In this document: one piece after another, positions 9,369 through 19,039 of the stretch
Layout of the letters: every line of letters begins with the position of its first letter
Position numbering within the stretch: the first letter of the stretch is position 1
NCBI GenBank assembly: GCA_016699535.1
Contig: CP064980.1
Location: 1,054,001-1,118,000, forward strand
Source: Myxococcales bacterium
GTDB lineage: Bacteria > Myxococcota_A > Polyangia > Polyangiales > GCA-016699535
DNA length: 64,000 nt
Reading direction: 5' to 3'
Translations under genes and position numbers: made by a program
The notes under the pieces: generated by a model
The model's input: only the letters and a program-made list of their open reading frames with translations
Databases searched by the model: none
Told to the model about the DNA's origin: nothing

Positions 9369-11065
9369 TACTACGTCGATGGTATAGTCTTTTTGTTTTT
9401 GTTGCGGCATGTTCATTTTCTGGAGACGCCTCGCAGTCTGCTGTGAATTTTTGTGACGAAGACACCGACTGCCCAAGTCAGCAATGCGATCTTGAAAAAC
9501 AGGTGTGTGTCGCATCGAGCAGTGCAGATAGTTTTCAACTTGTCATTGAGACCATGCGTTCAGCCGGTGTCGAAGGAGCCGGGAGCTCCGTTTTTTCAGA
9601 AGTGCTTTCTTTGGGGGAGCTTGATACTAGAGATTTTCAAATTGCCAATCCTGTTGATGTCTTTGGCACGGTGCGCGGAAAAGATAACAACGATCAACCG
9701 ATTCGCGTATTGGGTTCACTGCGTTTTGTGCGTTATGGCCCTATCGAAGGCTTAGAATCGTCGGTCACAACGCAGATATTCACCGAGGCGCAAAAGACAG
9801 AGAGTGGCCAGGAGTTTGATTTCTCAGTCAAACTTCTTCCTGGTAGCTATTCGGTGTTTCTTACGCTTGATAGCAATCAGAGCAAAGAACTTCCTCCAAT
9901 ACGTTTTTCGTTGGAAGTTGCCGGTGCGCTAAGCGAGCCGATTGATTTTCCGTATCCAGCGGTTAATGAGCTGTGTCGTTTAAGAGGTGTGCTCAAGAGT
10001 ATTGCGGGTAATGGTATTAATCGTTTGGAGGTTCAGGCCGTAGACCGGCAGACCGAGCAACCTCTGTCGACGATCGATGTGACAGCTAACGTGGCTGGCA
10101 TCAACGGAAAATTCGAAATTAGATTGCCACAAGGCTTAAGTGATTACGTGCTTAATGTCGTTCCCAATTCGGAGGCGCTCGTATATCCAGCAGTGGTGAT
10201 CGATCCCGATTATTTGTTTCCCAACGACAACTGCCAGGACGTTCACGAAATCGATGTGCCTGCGCCCCAAAGCGCGGTACAAATTAGTTATGTCGTGAAA
10301 AAATGGACGAAACCTCCACGGGAGAGGTTGTTGTGCAGGAGGCTACCGTGCGCTTGTTGGGCGAGGTCAATACCGACGAGCCTGGAATTCGTACGGAGCT
10401 TCGACGTTCCGTCGTAACAGACGCTGTTGGTAAGGCGGTGATTGATATCTTGCCTGGAAGCTATACCGTGGTTGTGATTCCCCCTGCAGGAGAGTCGTCG
10501 TTAACGATATTTACGGAACAGATTGAAATCGATGCTGACGGTATTGTTGGGGTGGGCTCAGAAAAGTCCGTCCTGCTTAATGAACGCGTGCAGTATTCAG
10601 GCTTTGTCTCAGGCGCCGGAGGTCAGGCTATGCGTGGCGCTACTGTGCAAGCTCAGGCGCAAAAAAGCGATGAGGGGCTAACGGACCTTTTAAGTGCATT
10701 GTTTAATCGTTCGGTTCAAAGCCAAACCGATACCGACGGTATTTTTTATTTGGATTTGGACTACGGTCGCTATGATATTGTGGTGCAGAGTCGAGAAGAC
10801 AGTGGTTTCCCTTGGGTGGTTTTGAAAAACCAAGTTGTTTACACTGACTTTGATGCATCGGCATTCAAGACGATTGAGTTGCCAGAGCCGCAAGTGATTT
10901 CGGGCACGGTGTTTAATGCCGAAGATGTCGGGATTTCCGCTGCAGCGCTTGTTGTGCACGGCGTTGTTATGGATGGAGAGAAGCAGCGCTTGATTCAGGT
11001 CGGAAGCGCTAGTAGTGATGAAAATGGGGGAGTTTAGTTTGCTGCTTGCGCCGCCTCAGGAATAA
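9365..11065 (+). CDS. Lipoprotein with carboxypeptidase-regulatory-like domains, two frameshifts
   Basis: Start ATG 9365 (ATGA overlap with the previous gene). The signal VFVAACSF gives a lipobox. A short Cys-rich segment follows (DEDTDCPSQQCDLEKQVC). Then come several Ig-like or carboxypeptidase-regulatory-like beta-sandwich modules, marked by LLPGSYSVFL, ILPGSYTVVVIPP and LDYGRYDIVVQS. Frame one ends being sensible at the six As of 10298-10303; frame two (from MDETSTGEVVVQEATV) continues there and reads to 11037. The five Gs at 11026-11030 look like a further +1: with four, the end would read DENGEFSLLLAPPQE and stop at 11063-11065. The true C-terminus is uncertain. Probable surface-exposed scaffold; no enzyme motif. 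Confidence 0.7.
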
Positions 11066-11098
11066 GAGCGAGCACAGGCAACGCTGAGGTAATTTGGC

Positions 11099-12403
11099 TT
11101 AGCCGGGGTTGATGTAAATGCATTGGCTTTCTACTTTACCGCAGTAGGTAATGCTGTCAGCGGGATGAAGGAGATCTTGTTCAATGCTGAGAAGGACCGT
11201 GTCTGGGTTTATTTCTGCTTGCTCCAATTGACGTACCGCGTATTGGAAAAAGGCATCCGCAGCGTCGCTCCCTTCTTGCGCAGCGATTATGTTGTAGAAA
11301 AGAGCGAGCCAGGCCCGTACGCGCGCTTCATTTGCTGACCAATTTGAGCGACCCCAGCCAATGAAGGGAAAGCGTCCAAAGCGAGCTACAATGCTTTGTG
11401 TACCGTCGTTCATCATAAGGTATGGACGATCGTCTTGCACCCAAGAAGATGGAATGCACCATGCAATGCATTGGTATTCACTTGGCCAGTCGTTGTGCTG
11501 TTTCGTTCTAAAACGGCTTATGTTCAACGGAAGACCCGAAGCTTGACCACCGCGCATGACTTCTTCGGTAAAAACAGCCCCTGTGCTCCACTCAATTTCA
11601 GGTGCAATACTCAGTGATAGTTCCGGCGCTGGGAAAAGCGCGGACCAATCGATGCGACTGAGTGCGGGAATCAGTACGTATATACTGAGTGCGGTTAGCG
11701 CTGCGACTGCGAAGGCTAGTGCTGTTGTGCCGATCAGCAGTGAGGCGCCTCCATCCTTTGCAAGAGGATGAGCCGACAGTGCGCCCTCAGCAAAACTGGT
11801 ACTGTTAACGGAAGTTAAGGCATCGGGTGACGAACTCGTCCAGGTTTCAGTCCAGGCTGCTAGCTTGGGCCAGCTTCCCCAAAAACCTTGCTCGCTTGCC
11901 TCACAGAGCGCCTCTTCAAGTTCAAAATAAGCTTGCTTGGGCAGCGCGGTGTTCCCGAGCTCGGCAAGACCGCTCTTCATGTGCTGTCCGATGCGCAACT
12001 GAAAAGCCCAGTCCCAGCCCGCTGGCGTGCTTAGGCAACTGTCTTGTTGCTCGACGTTTTGGGCTTTTTGCGCTTCGATATATTCTGCAAAGCATTGTTG
12101 CTCAGGGCTTCCAAACCATTCGGGCCGCAGCAAACCGATATTGCTTTTAAGTGTGTCGAGATTAAGACTCTCGGCAAAACTTTCGGGTCGAGTAAGAAAA
12201 TCAGCTGCCCCTTGCTGACACAGCTCGATTTTTTGCTCGTCAGTCGCGTAGTGCTGAGCGATGCTGGCTTGGACCAGTTCGAGAAACGAGAGTTGCTGGG
12301 ATGTGCTTGCGCCGTCTGCCTCGTTGAAAGTTGGCGCCTGTCCGAGGCAGCCCGGCAAGCAAAGCAGGTAGATAAGAACAAAGCAGGTGAATTTTTTTCT
12401 CAT
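11099..12403 (-). CDS. Membrane-anchored lipoprotein of unknown function
   Basis: The protein has 434 residues from ATG 12403 (MRKKFTCFVLIYLLCLPGC); an upstream TTG at 12421 is less likely. LLCLPGC is a clear lipobox. The central segment LLIGTTALAFAVAALTALSI and onward is a transmembrane helix, unusual after a lipobox and suggesting a second membrane contact. The C-terminal half is Trp-rich (WPSEYQCIAWCIPSSW, FPFIGWGRSNW), with no recognised domain. It follows lnt by about 125 bp on the same strand, with a hairpin between them. I do not recognise a family. Confidence 0.7.
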   Translation of the reverse strand: MRKKFTCFVLIYLLCLPGCLGQAPTFNEADGASTSQQLSFLELVQASIAQHYATDEQKIELCQQGAADFLTRPESFAESLNLDTLKSNIGLLRPEWFGSPEQQCFAEYIEAQKAQNVEQQDSCLSTPAGWDWAFQLRIGQHMKSGLAELGNTALPKQAYFELEEALCEASEQGFWGSWPKLAAWTETWTSSSPDALTSVNSTSFAEGALSAHPLAKDGGASLLIGTTALAFAVAALTALSIYVLIPALSRIDWSALFPAPELSLSIAPEIEWSTGAVFTEEVMRGGQASGLPLNISRFRTKQHNDWPSEYQCIAWCIPSSWVQDDRPYLMMNDGTQSIVARFGRFPFIGWGRSNWSANEARVRAWLALFYNIIAAQEGSDAADAFFQYAVRQLEQAEINPDTVLLSIEQDLLHPADSITYCGKVESQCIYINPG

Positions 12404-12497
12404 ACAGCAACGGCAAAACAAGCAAAAGTTGTGCCAGTGCTGCTTTACTCTTTTTTGCTGACAGCGCTAGGCTTTTTTGCAGAACATGAGCGTTTTT

Positions 12498-12520
12498 CAT
12501 GGGGCTCTACAGGCCCCATG
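12498..12520 (-). terminator. Hairpin 3' of lnt
   Basis: CATGGGGC (12498-12505) pairs with GCCCCATG (12513-12520) across a 7-nt loop, 8 bp past the lnt stop. Read in the lnt direction it is followed by As rather than a U tract, so it is not a textbook intrinsic terminator. Confidence 0.4.
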
Positions 12521-12527
12521 GGGTTAG

Positions 12528-14051
12528 TTAGCGCTTACTTCTAGGCCTCAGGAAAAAGGCGGCAAGTAGGAGGCTTAGCCAGCCGGGCCACTCGCCCGCA
12601 TAGCTGTAAAGGCTGCGGCCTTGTAGCATGGCGACTTGGTTTTGGATGGCTTGTTCTTTGAAGAGCTCGGTGTGTTTGATGAGTCGGCCGACCGGATCGA
12701 CAAAAGCGCTGATGCCACTGTTGGTAGAGCGCACAAGAAACCGTCGGTGCTCAATGGCGCGAAACTTGGCCAGAGCCAAATGCTCCCAGGGCTCGGTGGT
12801 TTTGCCAAACCAGGCGTCGTTGGAGATATTAACCAGCAGGTGCGGATTGTCAGCGTTCACGAGTTTACGTACAAAACTCGGTAAGATGTCTTCGTAGCAA
12901 ATCAAGGTGCCAATGCGCCATTTGCCAAAGGGCAAAGAGTGCAAGCTTGAGCCTTTGGTAAAGTGCCCGCTGTTGGGCGACCATTTATAGAGAATGGGAA
13001 AGGTATCGCCAAAAGGAAGGTATTCGCCAAAGGCAAGCAAGTAAGTCTTATCGTAGCTACCGAGGATGTCGCCCTCTTGATTGGTAATAAAAGCGGTGTT
13101 GAAAACCTGTTGTTCATCCGCGCTGCTGCGTCGTGAAACCGCTCCGAAAAGCATGGGAGTGTCAATCGAGCCCATTACTGCGCGTTTGACGTTATGCATG
13201 TTTTCAGGAATTGAAAAAGCATAGGCGGATTCGGGCCATACGAGCAGATCCAGTTTGCTTTGTTCTTCAAGCTTTTCAGAAAGACGATGATGGCGCCGTA
13301 AGCCTTCGAAAGGATCGTTGCGTTTGCTGAGCAAACCCATGTTGCCTTGCACCATGCCTACGTTGATTTTAGGTGCCTTGGCTACCAGAGCGTCATTTTG
13401 TTGGATGCGCACAGCTCCATAGACAAGGAAAAGAGCAACGAGTCCACCTTGCAATGCGAGCCGTTGCCATGCTGAGGCGTCTTTATTCTTTAGACGTTTC
13501 AGCGTTTCGTAGAGCGTGCCGTTAATCAAAAAACACAAGCCTGAAACGAGCAATGGACCGCCAATATCCGCGCTTTGCATCAGCAAAGGAACGCTGTGGA
13601 AACTGGCGGAGTAGTAGTAAGGAAAAAGCAGTGGATAAATAAACTCTGCACTGATCCCGGAAATAAGCAGCGCAGCGGTGGCGCTTAGTCCACGCTGCAC
13701 TAAGCGTGCATAAAGCCAAGCCAGCAAAACAAACAAGCCAGCCATCTGAACAACAAGAATGGATGCGAGCAAAACACATAGGGGTAGCGGAAAACCTGAG
13801 AAGCGTTGCAGGACGTGAATCAACCAGTAGTAGCCGCCAAAGATGGCGACAAAGCCGTTCACGAGACCGATCTTGATGATGGCGAGATGGCCTTTGGGCG
13901 CTTCGTGCTCAAAGGCAAAGAGCAAAGGCACAAAAGCCACCAACGCAAAAGGCCATAGATCGATGCCGGCAAAGCCTACGAACATTAATACCGAGGACAA
14001 AAGGGCTAGAGCGTAGGATGACAAAAATGGCTTATTTTTAGCTTTTTTCAT
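12528..14051 (-). CDS. lnt: Apolipoprotein N-acyltransferase
   Basis: Lnt transfers an acyl chain from a phospholipid to the N-terminal Cys of lipoproteins, the last step of lipoprotein maturation in the inner membrane. The protein has 507 residues, the normal length. The N-terminal half has about six or more hydrophobic helices. The C-terminal half is the carbon-nitrogen hydrolase domain with the catalytic Glu in WPES (about 271), Lys in YDKTYLLAFGEYLP (about 335) and Cys in LICYEDILP (about 382). A C-terminal helix (GWLSLLLAAFFL) closes it. The many lipoproteins in this window would be its substrates. It lies downstream of bioA on the same strand with a 74-bp gap that holds a palindrome. 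Confidence 0.96.
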   Translation of the reverse strand: MKKAKNKPFLSSYALALLSSVLMFVGFAGIDLWPFALVAFVPLLFAFEHEAPKGHLAIIKIGLVNGFVAIFGGYYWLIHVLQRFSGFPLPLCVLLASILVVQMAGLFVLLAWLYARLVQRGLSATAALLISGISAEFIYPLLFPYYYSASFHSVPLLMQSADIGGPLLVSGLCFLINGTLYETLKRLKNKDASAWQRLALQGGLVALFLVYGAVRIQQNDALVAKAPKINVGMVQGNMGLLSKRNDPFEGLRRHHRLSEKLEEQSKLDLLVWPESAYAFSIPENMHNVKRAVMGSIDTPMLFGAVSRRSSADEQQVFNTAFITNQEGDILGSYDKTYLLAFGEYLPFGDTFPILYKWSPNSGHFTKGSSLHSLPFGKWRIGTLICYEDILPSFVRKLVNADNPHLLVNISNDAWFGKTTEPWEHLALAKFRAIEHRRFLVRSTNSGISAFVDPVGRLIKHTELFKEQAIQNQVAMLQGRSLYSYAGEWPGWLSLLLAAFFLRPRSKR

Positions 14052-14080
14052 GACAGAAATGGCGTGTTTTTAGGTAATTT

Positions 14081-14098
14081 CATGCCAGTTCTGGCATG
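14081..14098. promoter_or_regulatory. 18-bp palindrome between bioA and lnt
   Basis: CATGCCAG-TT-CTGGCATG is a perfect 8-bp dyad with a 2-nt centre. It lies 30-47 nt upstream of the lnt start. The compact symmetric form suits a dimeric repressor operator better than a terminator hairpin. The bound protein is unknown. Confidence 0.4.
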
Positions 14099-14125
14099 TC
14101 AGCAAAGTCCCCGGATCGTGGGCGC

Positions 14126-15433
14126 TCAGGACCATGGCGCTTTTTCATAGGCGGCGTCAATGGAGGCGGCGATGGTCGCAAGCAGCTCTTCTAATTCATC
14201 GTTGCCGATGACAAGTGGCGGAGCAATGTAGACGGTGTTGCCCAAGGGGCGAAGGTAGACACCTCGCGCTTTGGCTTCTTCGTAGACAAGCCAGCCAGCG
14301 TTGCCGTAGTAGTTATTTTTGCCGAGGTCGGCGGCGGCGACCAGACCCAGATGACGCGTGCGCGTGACCCCTGGATGTGCACCAAGATCGTCGAAGGCTT
14401 GGGCGAGCAGAGGCGCTTTTTGATTGACCTGTTCGATGATCTTTTCGTCGCGATAGACGGCGAGCACTTCACGCGCAATTGAGGCGCCTAGCGGATTACC
14501 ATAGAAAGTATGCCCGTACATGAGCGCGCGTTCTTTGCCGCCTTTGAAGCCATCGTAGATGCGATCGGTGGCCAAGGTTGCAGCCATGGGAAAGGCCCCG
14601 GCGGAAAATGCTTTGGCGGTGCAAAGAATGTCGGGCGTGATCGTGGCGTGATCGCAGGCCCACATTTTGCCAGTGCGGCCGTAACCGGTGAAGACTTCAT
14701 CGGCGATCAAAAATACATCATGCTTTTTGCATAGCGAGTGCAGACGGGCAAGCAAGGATGCGGGCCAGATTTGCATGCCGGCTGCACCTTGAATCAAGGG
14801 CTCGACAATCACGGCCGCAAAGCTTGTTGCGTTTTGTTTGAGTTCGACTTCGATAGCGTCGATGGCTTTTTCCCAGCCTTGTGCATCGTCGGCTTCGGGT
14901 GTGCGTAGAACGTCAAACAAAATGGGACCGAATACTTTACGAAAAGCCTGCACACCGCCAAGGCTGGTGGCGCCGAGGGTATCGCCGTGAAAAGCATTAC
15001 TTAGACTAATAAAGCGCGTGCGCTTGGGTTGACTGTTTTGCTGCCAATATTGAAAGGCCATTTTGATGGCGACTTCGATCGAGGTTGAGCCATCGTCGGA
15101 AAAGAACACGCGCGATAACCCCTTGGGAGCAACATCGAGCAAATCTTTTGCAAGCAGCACGGCGGGTTCATGGCTGATGCCCGCAAAGGCGCAATGCATG
15201 AGCGATTGAGTTTGTTTTACGAGCGCTGCTTTGATGCGCGGATGCCCATGACCCAAAGTATTGGTCCACCACGAGCCGTTGGCATCGATATAACTTTGAC
15301 CATTTACGTCATAAAGGCGCACACCCTCGGCACGCTCAATGACAAGAGGCTCTTGCTCTTGATGATCTTCAAAAGCAGTGTAAGGCCGCCAAAGAAGCTT
15401 ACGATCCAATTCAATTAAGCGCCGTCGTTCCAT
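14126..15433 (-). CDS. bioA: Adenosylmethionine-8-amino-7-oxononanoate aminotransferase
   Basis: BioA converts 7-keto-8-aminopelargonate to 7,8-diaminopelargonate in biotin synthesis, with S-adenosylmethionine as amino donor and PLP as cofactor. The protein has 435 residues. Diagnostic motifs are LLWRPYT near the N-terminus, NGSWWTNTLGHGHPRI, FSDDGSTSIEVAIKMA, the PLP-contacting IADEVFTGYGRTG and the Schiff-base Lys in CTAKAFSAGAFPM (about 272). ATG 15433 is preferred, because the open frame to 15463 extends into the terminal repeat of the RAYT element that sits directly upstream. No other bio genes are in the window. The element may have separated bioA from its original promoter. Confidence 0.95.
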   Translation of the reverse strand: MERRRLIELDRKLLWRPYTAFEDHQEQEPLVIERAEGVRLYDVNGQSYIDANGSWWTNTLGHGHPRIKAALVKQTQSLMHCAFAGISHEPAVLLAKDLLDVAPKGLSRVFFSDDGSTSIEVAIKMAFQYWQQNSQPKRTRFISLSNAFHGDTLGATSLGGVQAFRKVFGPILFDVLRTPEADDAQGWEKAIDAIEVELKQNATSFAAVIVEPLIQGAAGMQIWPASLLARLHSLCKKHDVFLIADEVFTGYGRTGKMWACDHATITPDILCTAKAFSAGAFPMAATLATDRIYDGFKGGKERALMYGHTFYGNPLGASIAREVLAVYRDEKIIEQVNQKAPLLAQAFDDLGAHPGVTRTRHLGLVAAADLGKNNYYGNAGWLVYEEAKARGVYLRPLGNTVYIAPPLVIGNDELEELLATIAASIDAAYEKAPWS

Positions 15434-15451
15434 AACGGCCACTTTACACCA

Positions 15452-16323
15452 AATTGGGGACATGCTTTATCGAAAATTTGCAAATATTTCCAATCATTTA
15501 CAGTTGCGATCGCGGAACCGTTCTAAAGGGCGCTGGATCGGTCGGGTCGCTCAAAGCGCCGACCAACTCGTCCGTTTTCTAGCTTCCAACGGGCTTCGAG
15601 TTTTTGGAGATAGCCGATTCCTTTTTTATGTTCCAAATACTCGCGTGCAAAGCTTTCGTAGGCGCTTTGTCGATTTGCTTGCGTCGTGCCAAGACTGGTG
15701 TACCAATCTGAGGGTGTCCAAATCTCTGGATCAACGCGAAAGAGAGAGTTTCGTCCAGTGTGAATGCCAAAGGTCGACCAACGATGCCACAGGCCGTCTT
15801 CAGGGTATCCATCTTTTACGGCGTTCAGATCAATGTATGCTGTGACGATGGCAAGGTGTTCGTCGCTCTGTATTGGAACGGAGAAAAAACGTTCTTCAAA
15901 CAATTTGCCATGACTTTGACGACGGATATTACGATGTCGAGCATAGCGCTGACTGACATCCTTGATGCAATTGCTTAGCGATGGAGCGTCGAGGGGTGTT
16001 CCGAGCAAGTGAACATGATTGGGCAAAAGGCCAAGACTGTGGATTTTGATGCGGGTCTTTTCAATGGCTTTACGTAAAAATTCGACAAACAAACGGCACT
16101 CGTTTTCGTAGGAGAACAGTCGGCGACGGTTGTTTCCACGAAGGATGACATGGTGTGGAACGCCTGCAATGATTTGTTGTGCACGGGGGATTCTGGCCAC
16201 CTTGGGGTATCGGCCAAATGTGAGTGGAGTTTCTAAGAAGCTTGAGTTTTTACACGGTCCCGCGATCGCATCCGTATCACATTAGAATTATTTAGAAAAT
16301 TTTGAGGAAGCATGTCCCCAAAT
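15452..16323 (-). mobile_element. RAYT-type (Y1 transposase) element with inverted terminal structures
   Basis: The element is about 872 bp. The left end AATTGGGGACATGCTT (15452-15467) matches the inverted right end AAGCATGTCCCCAAAT (16308-16323). Inner arms GCGATCGCGGAACCGT (15506-15521) and ACGGTCCCGCGATCGC (16254-16269) pair with one mismatch. Each end therefore forms an outer and inner inverted pair around the transposase gene. The same ends recur without transposase at 48733-48881 and, decayed, at 18769-18898. It lies between bioA and the SGNH-like lipoprotein gene. Confidence 0.8.
15523..16200 (-). CDS. REP-associated tyrosine transposase (Y1/HUH family)
   Basis: The protein has 225 residues and starts with GTG at 16200 (no clear ribosome site). 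It belongs to the IS200/IS605-like Y1 superfamily, RAYT branch, which nicks single-stranded hairpin DNA. Family marks are the N-terminal GVPHHVILRGNNR, the metal-binding HUH motif as HVH in LLPNHVHLLGTP, the probable nucleophile-bearing helix NCIKDVSQRYARHRN, GKLFEERFFSVPI and the YIDLNAVKDG segment. The length is normal, and the frame is intact. It is flanked by inverted repeats that should be its substrate. Confidence 0.92.
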   Translation of the reverse strand: MARIPRAQQIIAGVPHHVILRGNNRRRLFSYENECRLFVEFLRKAIEKTRIKIHSLGLLPNHVHLLGTPLDAPSLSNCIKDVSQRYARHRNIRRQSHGKLFEERFFSVPIQSDEHLAIVTAYIDLNAVKDGYPEDGLWHRWSTFGIHTGRNSLFRVDPEIWTPSDWYTSLGTTQANRQSAYESFAREYLEHKKGIGYLQKLEARWKLENGRVGRRFERPDRSSAL

Positions 16324-16435
16324 AATGGAGCTTGCTACGAGCCTGACGCGATCGGGGTGTCATAGTGCTTTTGGGAAAACATCTCGTTTCTTCAGTGTTT
16401 TACCGTTGGTACATCTTTTGCTTCTGTACTTAAGT

Positions 16436-17653
16436 ATGACGAGTTCAATGGGTCAGGCAACTTACTATCCTATTGTCCAGGTGCTCCTGGGGCTGTTTTT
16501 GGGAGCGTGCAACTCGGGCAATGTGGGCGGCAATGATCCGAATGGCAGTGATGGAGGCGTGAACAATTCGGATGGGGGAGATTTGCTTTCCGATGGCGGT
16601 GTTATCGGCGATGGAGGCAATACCTTACCGCCTGTATCTATTGATGGTTGCGAGCCGGTCGATTTGTCCAATCGAGTTCCAGCGAGTGAAAATGAAGTAG
16701 TTCTGCCAGCGGGCTGCTATGGACCGACCTGCAGTTCGATCGGTTTTACACCGCTCATTGATCTTGGCGTTGACACCTACCGCGATCTTCAAGGCGGGCT
16801 TTATTGCGGAGGGAGCAATCTGCGGCCTCCGGAGCACGAGCAAGCGGGTCTTGCTATTGCTGAGCAGATCCAGCCTCTCAATAGCCAAGGTAATGCAGAT
16901 AGTGGCGGTAAAGTGGTATTGATCTCGATTGGGATGTCGAACACCACGGGGATGTCTCAGCAGTTTATTTCGGCCTTTGATGCGCAACGAGATGGTCTTG
17001 GGGTTCGTTCCGAGATGGTAGTGGTTGACGGTGCGCAAGGTGGCAACGCAACTCAGGAATGGACGGACAGCGGTGATGCTCCGTGGAGTGTGCTTTTGGA
17101 TCGTTTAGACAATAGCGGTGTTACGGCGGAGCAGGTGCAAGTTGCTTGGATCAAGCTTGCGCGCAAGAATCCTGACTTAAGTTGTCGTCCAGTTGTGGGC
17201 AGCAATGCACATTGCTTTCCTGCCGATGCAAAACAACTTGCCGATGATATTCGCATCGTTATCGACAAAGCCATGGGCTACTTTCCAAATCTCAAAATGG
17301 CCTATCTGACCAGTCGTGTGTATGCAGGTTGGGCGACCGGCCCTCTCAATCCTGAACCCTATGCGTATCAAAGTGCTTTTGCAGTCAAACATCTTATTGT
17401 CGCGCAGATGACAGGTGATACATCCCTGAACTACGATCCAGAGCGCGGCGCAGTGAACGCTCCTTGGCTGGCTTGGGGTCCTTATCTTTGGGCCGATGGG
17501 ACGACACCTCGTAGCGATGGGCTGACGTGGCCAAAAGACTATTTCATTTCCGATGGAACCCATCCAAGTGCGGCCGGCTACGAACGCAACGGTCAGGCTT
17601 TGCTGGATTTCTTTGCAGAAGACAGTACTGCTCAGGCATGGTTTTTGGAATAA
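16436..17653 (+). CDS. Putative lipoprotein with SGNH-hydrolase-like fold
   Basis: Start ATG 16436 gives a signal peptide ending in LGLFLGAC (lipobox); an upstream in-frame ATG at 16325, 2 nt outside the RAYT element, would add 37 residues that look non-native. A Gly/Asp/Asn-rich linker (GGNDPNGSDGGVNNSDGGD) follows the lipid-modified Cys. The catalytic-like core has VVLISIGMSNTTGMS, where the usual GDS motif is GMSN, and the C-terminal SDGTHPSAAGY, matching the DxxH of SGNH hydrolases. A deacylase or esterase on the cell surface is plausible, but the altered GDS block makes activity uncertain. About 405 residues. Confidence 0.72.
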   Translation: MTSSMGQATYYPIVQVLLGLFLGACNSGNVGGNDPNGSDGGVNNSDGGDLLSDGGVIGDGGNTLPPVSIDGCEPVDLSNRVPASENEVVLPAGCYGPTCSSIGFTPLIDLGVDTYRDLQGGLYCGGSNLRPPEHEQAGLAIAEQIQPLNSQGNADSGGKVVLISIGMSNTTGMSQQFISAFDAQRDGLGVRSEMVVVDGAQGGNATQEWTDSGDAPWSVLLDRLDNSGVTAEQVQVAWIKLARKNPDLSCRPVVGSNAHCFPADAKQLADDIRIVIDKAMGYFPNLKMAYLTSRVYAGWATGPLNPEPYAYQSAFAVKHLIVAQMTGDTSLNYDPERGAVNAPWLAWGPYLWADGTTPRSDGLTWPKDYFISDGTHPSAAGYERNGQALLDFFAEDSTAQAWFLE

Positions 17654-17720
17654 GGTTTTTTTGGTAGGCTACTAGCATCTCCAACGGTGCACCCTTTGGT
17701 ATCGCGTCACAGACTGCCTC

Positions 17721-18740
17721 TTATTGCAGACACGGAGAGGTGGAGTCACCGAGTTCTTCTCGGATCCAATCTGCAGCCTCTTGGGTGTCGCTAAAGAGAC
17801 TAAGCTCGCGCACAAAGCGGTAGGCTTTGATATCCAATCGTAGGTCTTCAAGGCTGTTGCCATGCTTCCAGTCGCAGAGGCATGGATCCGTAGCGCAGTC
17901 GATACGATTGCACTCTTCTGACGTGTAGCCTGCGCTTGCAAGGATCTTAAGCAGTTCTGTATCGCGCTCGCTGCCTTGATTTTCGGTATCGTAGTCCAAG
18001 GCTCGTTCAAAGGCTTCGATGTCTTCTGCGCTCGCGCTTTTGTATTGCTCGATGTAACTGCCAATTTTTTGAGCGAAACTCACATCGCCAGGATCCGGTA
18101 TTTTTTCGTGCCCTACCATCAAACGCAGTACGGTTGTTTCTGGATCTTCATTGTTCGGAATGGGAAGCAGAGTGCGAAGTGCGAGATTCTTGGCGAGGCT
18201 GGGATCGAAAGCAAAGTGCACGCCGGTGAGAAAATGGCCGATTTGTCTGTATGCAAAATCCGCTCCGCCTGCGTCCCAGAGATCGTCGTAGAGCCAGGTA
18301 TCGTTGAAGGCTTCGGCAATGTCGTCCGTCCCGAATTCGATAGCGTAGTGCACGCCGGGAATGTCCCAGCCGGGCCTACCGGCCGTGATATCGAGCACAA
18401 AGTCTAGACGCGATTCGGGCGTATCGCCGACAAAACGAAGCCAGCGACTCAACGTTGGATGATCAAAGAGACGCGCCAAAGCTTCAACGCCGCATTGGAT
18501 ATCATCACTGTAATCACGCGCGTAGGAGACAAGACAATTGGCGATATTTTTGGCGAGCCCGCGGGTTTTTAGGATTGGATCGTATGCTTCCCAGTCATAG
18601 TAAAGACAGTCTGTTTTGGGTCCGCGGCCACCGATAACCGCATCCTGCTTAGCATCCACGTCCTTTGTCTGCTCCGACCCACAATGGATGCACAAGGTTA
18701 GAAGCAAGCTTATCAACGAAAAACTAAAACGATGCCGCAC
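17721..18740 (-). CDS. Lipoprotein of unknown function
   Basis: The protein has 339 residues. The signal MRHRFSFSLISLLLTLCIHC ends in a Cys that suits a lipobox (LCIHC). The mature protein is acidic and mostly helical. Cys clusters occur near the C-terminus (EECNRIDCATDPCLCDWK and TSPCLQ), which suggests disulfides. No domain was recognised. It converges with the SGNH-like gene; the decayed RAYT-type element lies just upstream of its start. Confidence 0.75.
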   Translation of the reverse strand: MRHRFSFSLISLLLTLCIHCGSEQTKDVDAKQDAVIGGRGPKTDCLYYDWEAYDPILKTRGLAKNIANCLVSYARDYSDDIQCGVEALARLFDHPTLSRWLRFVGDTPESRLDFVLDITAGRPGWDIPGVHYAIEFGTDDIAEAFNDTWLYDDLWDAGGADFAYRQIGHFLTGVHFAFDPSLAKNLALRTLLPIPNNEDPETTVLRLMVGHEKIPDPGDVSFAQKIGSYIEQYKSASAEDIEAFERALDYDTENQGSERDTELLKILASAGYTSEECNRIDCATDPCLCDWKHGNSLEDLRLDIKAYRFVRELSLFSDTQEAADWIREELGDSTSPCLQ

Positions 18741-18768
18741 GATGCTAGCCTAGCAGCTGCGTTTTACT

Positions 18769-18898
18769 AGGGACAGGTTTAGACGGCTGACTTTCCTTCG
18801 TTAAATGACATATGAATTGCTCGATTTTTACTCGGTTTCGCGGTCGCCTCTGTATAACGTCGGAATCACAGAGAAATTTTGGAGGAAGCATGTCCCCG
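18769..18898. mobile_element. Decayed RAYT-type non-autonomous element
   Basis: The right end AAGCATGTCCCC (18887-18898) and the preceding about 50 bp match the right end of the RAYT element at many positions: CGCGGTCGC against CGCGATCGC, then AATTTTGGAGG against AATTTTGAGG. The left end GGGACAGGTTT is a degraded form of GGGACATGCTT. There is no transposase. It lies between the lipoprotein gene at 17721-18740 and the peroxiredoxin promoter. Confidence 0.6.
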
Positions 18899-18955
18899 AT
18901 CAGTCCCCGATCAGGAGGCCCCAAGAAACGACTAATCGAGTTGCCATGCACATCA

Positions 18956-18991
18956 ATAGAAAATATCTATTATTAGATAATTATAATCTAT
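18956..18991 (+). promoter_or_regulatory. OxyR-like operator upstream of the peroxiredoxin gene
   Basis: ATAG-N7-CTAT (18956-18970) is followed after 6 nt by ATAA-N7-CTAT (ending 18991). The OxyR consensus is ATAG-N7-CTAT-N7-ATAG-N7-CTAT, so three of four tetramers are exact and one spacer is a base short. The site ends 48 nt before the start codon. Peroxiredoxin-glutaredoxin genes are known OxyR targets in some proteobacteria. No oxyR gene is in this window. Confidence 0.45.
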
Positions 18992-19039
18992 TTCACAAAT
19001 CGTTGCTGGGGGCTTAGTTTGCCTAAAAGGGAGGTTGTG

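Noticed and set aside
18805..19017. 70-residue ORF upstream of the peroxiredoxin gene
   Set aside because: It crosses the decayed RAYT-type element and the OxyR-like site, with no ribosome site.
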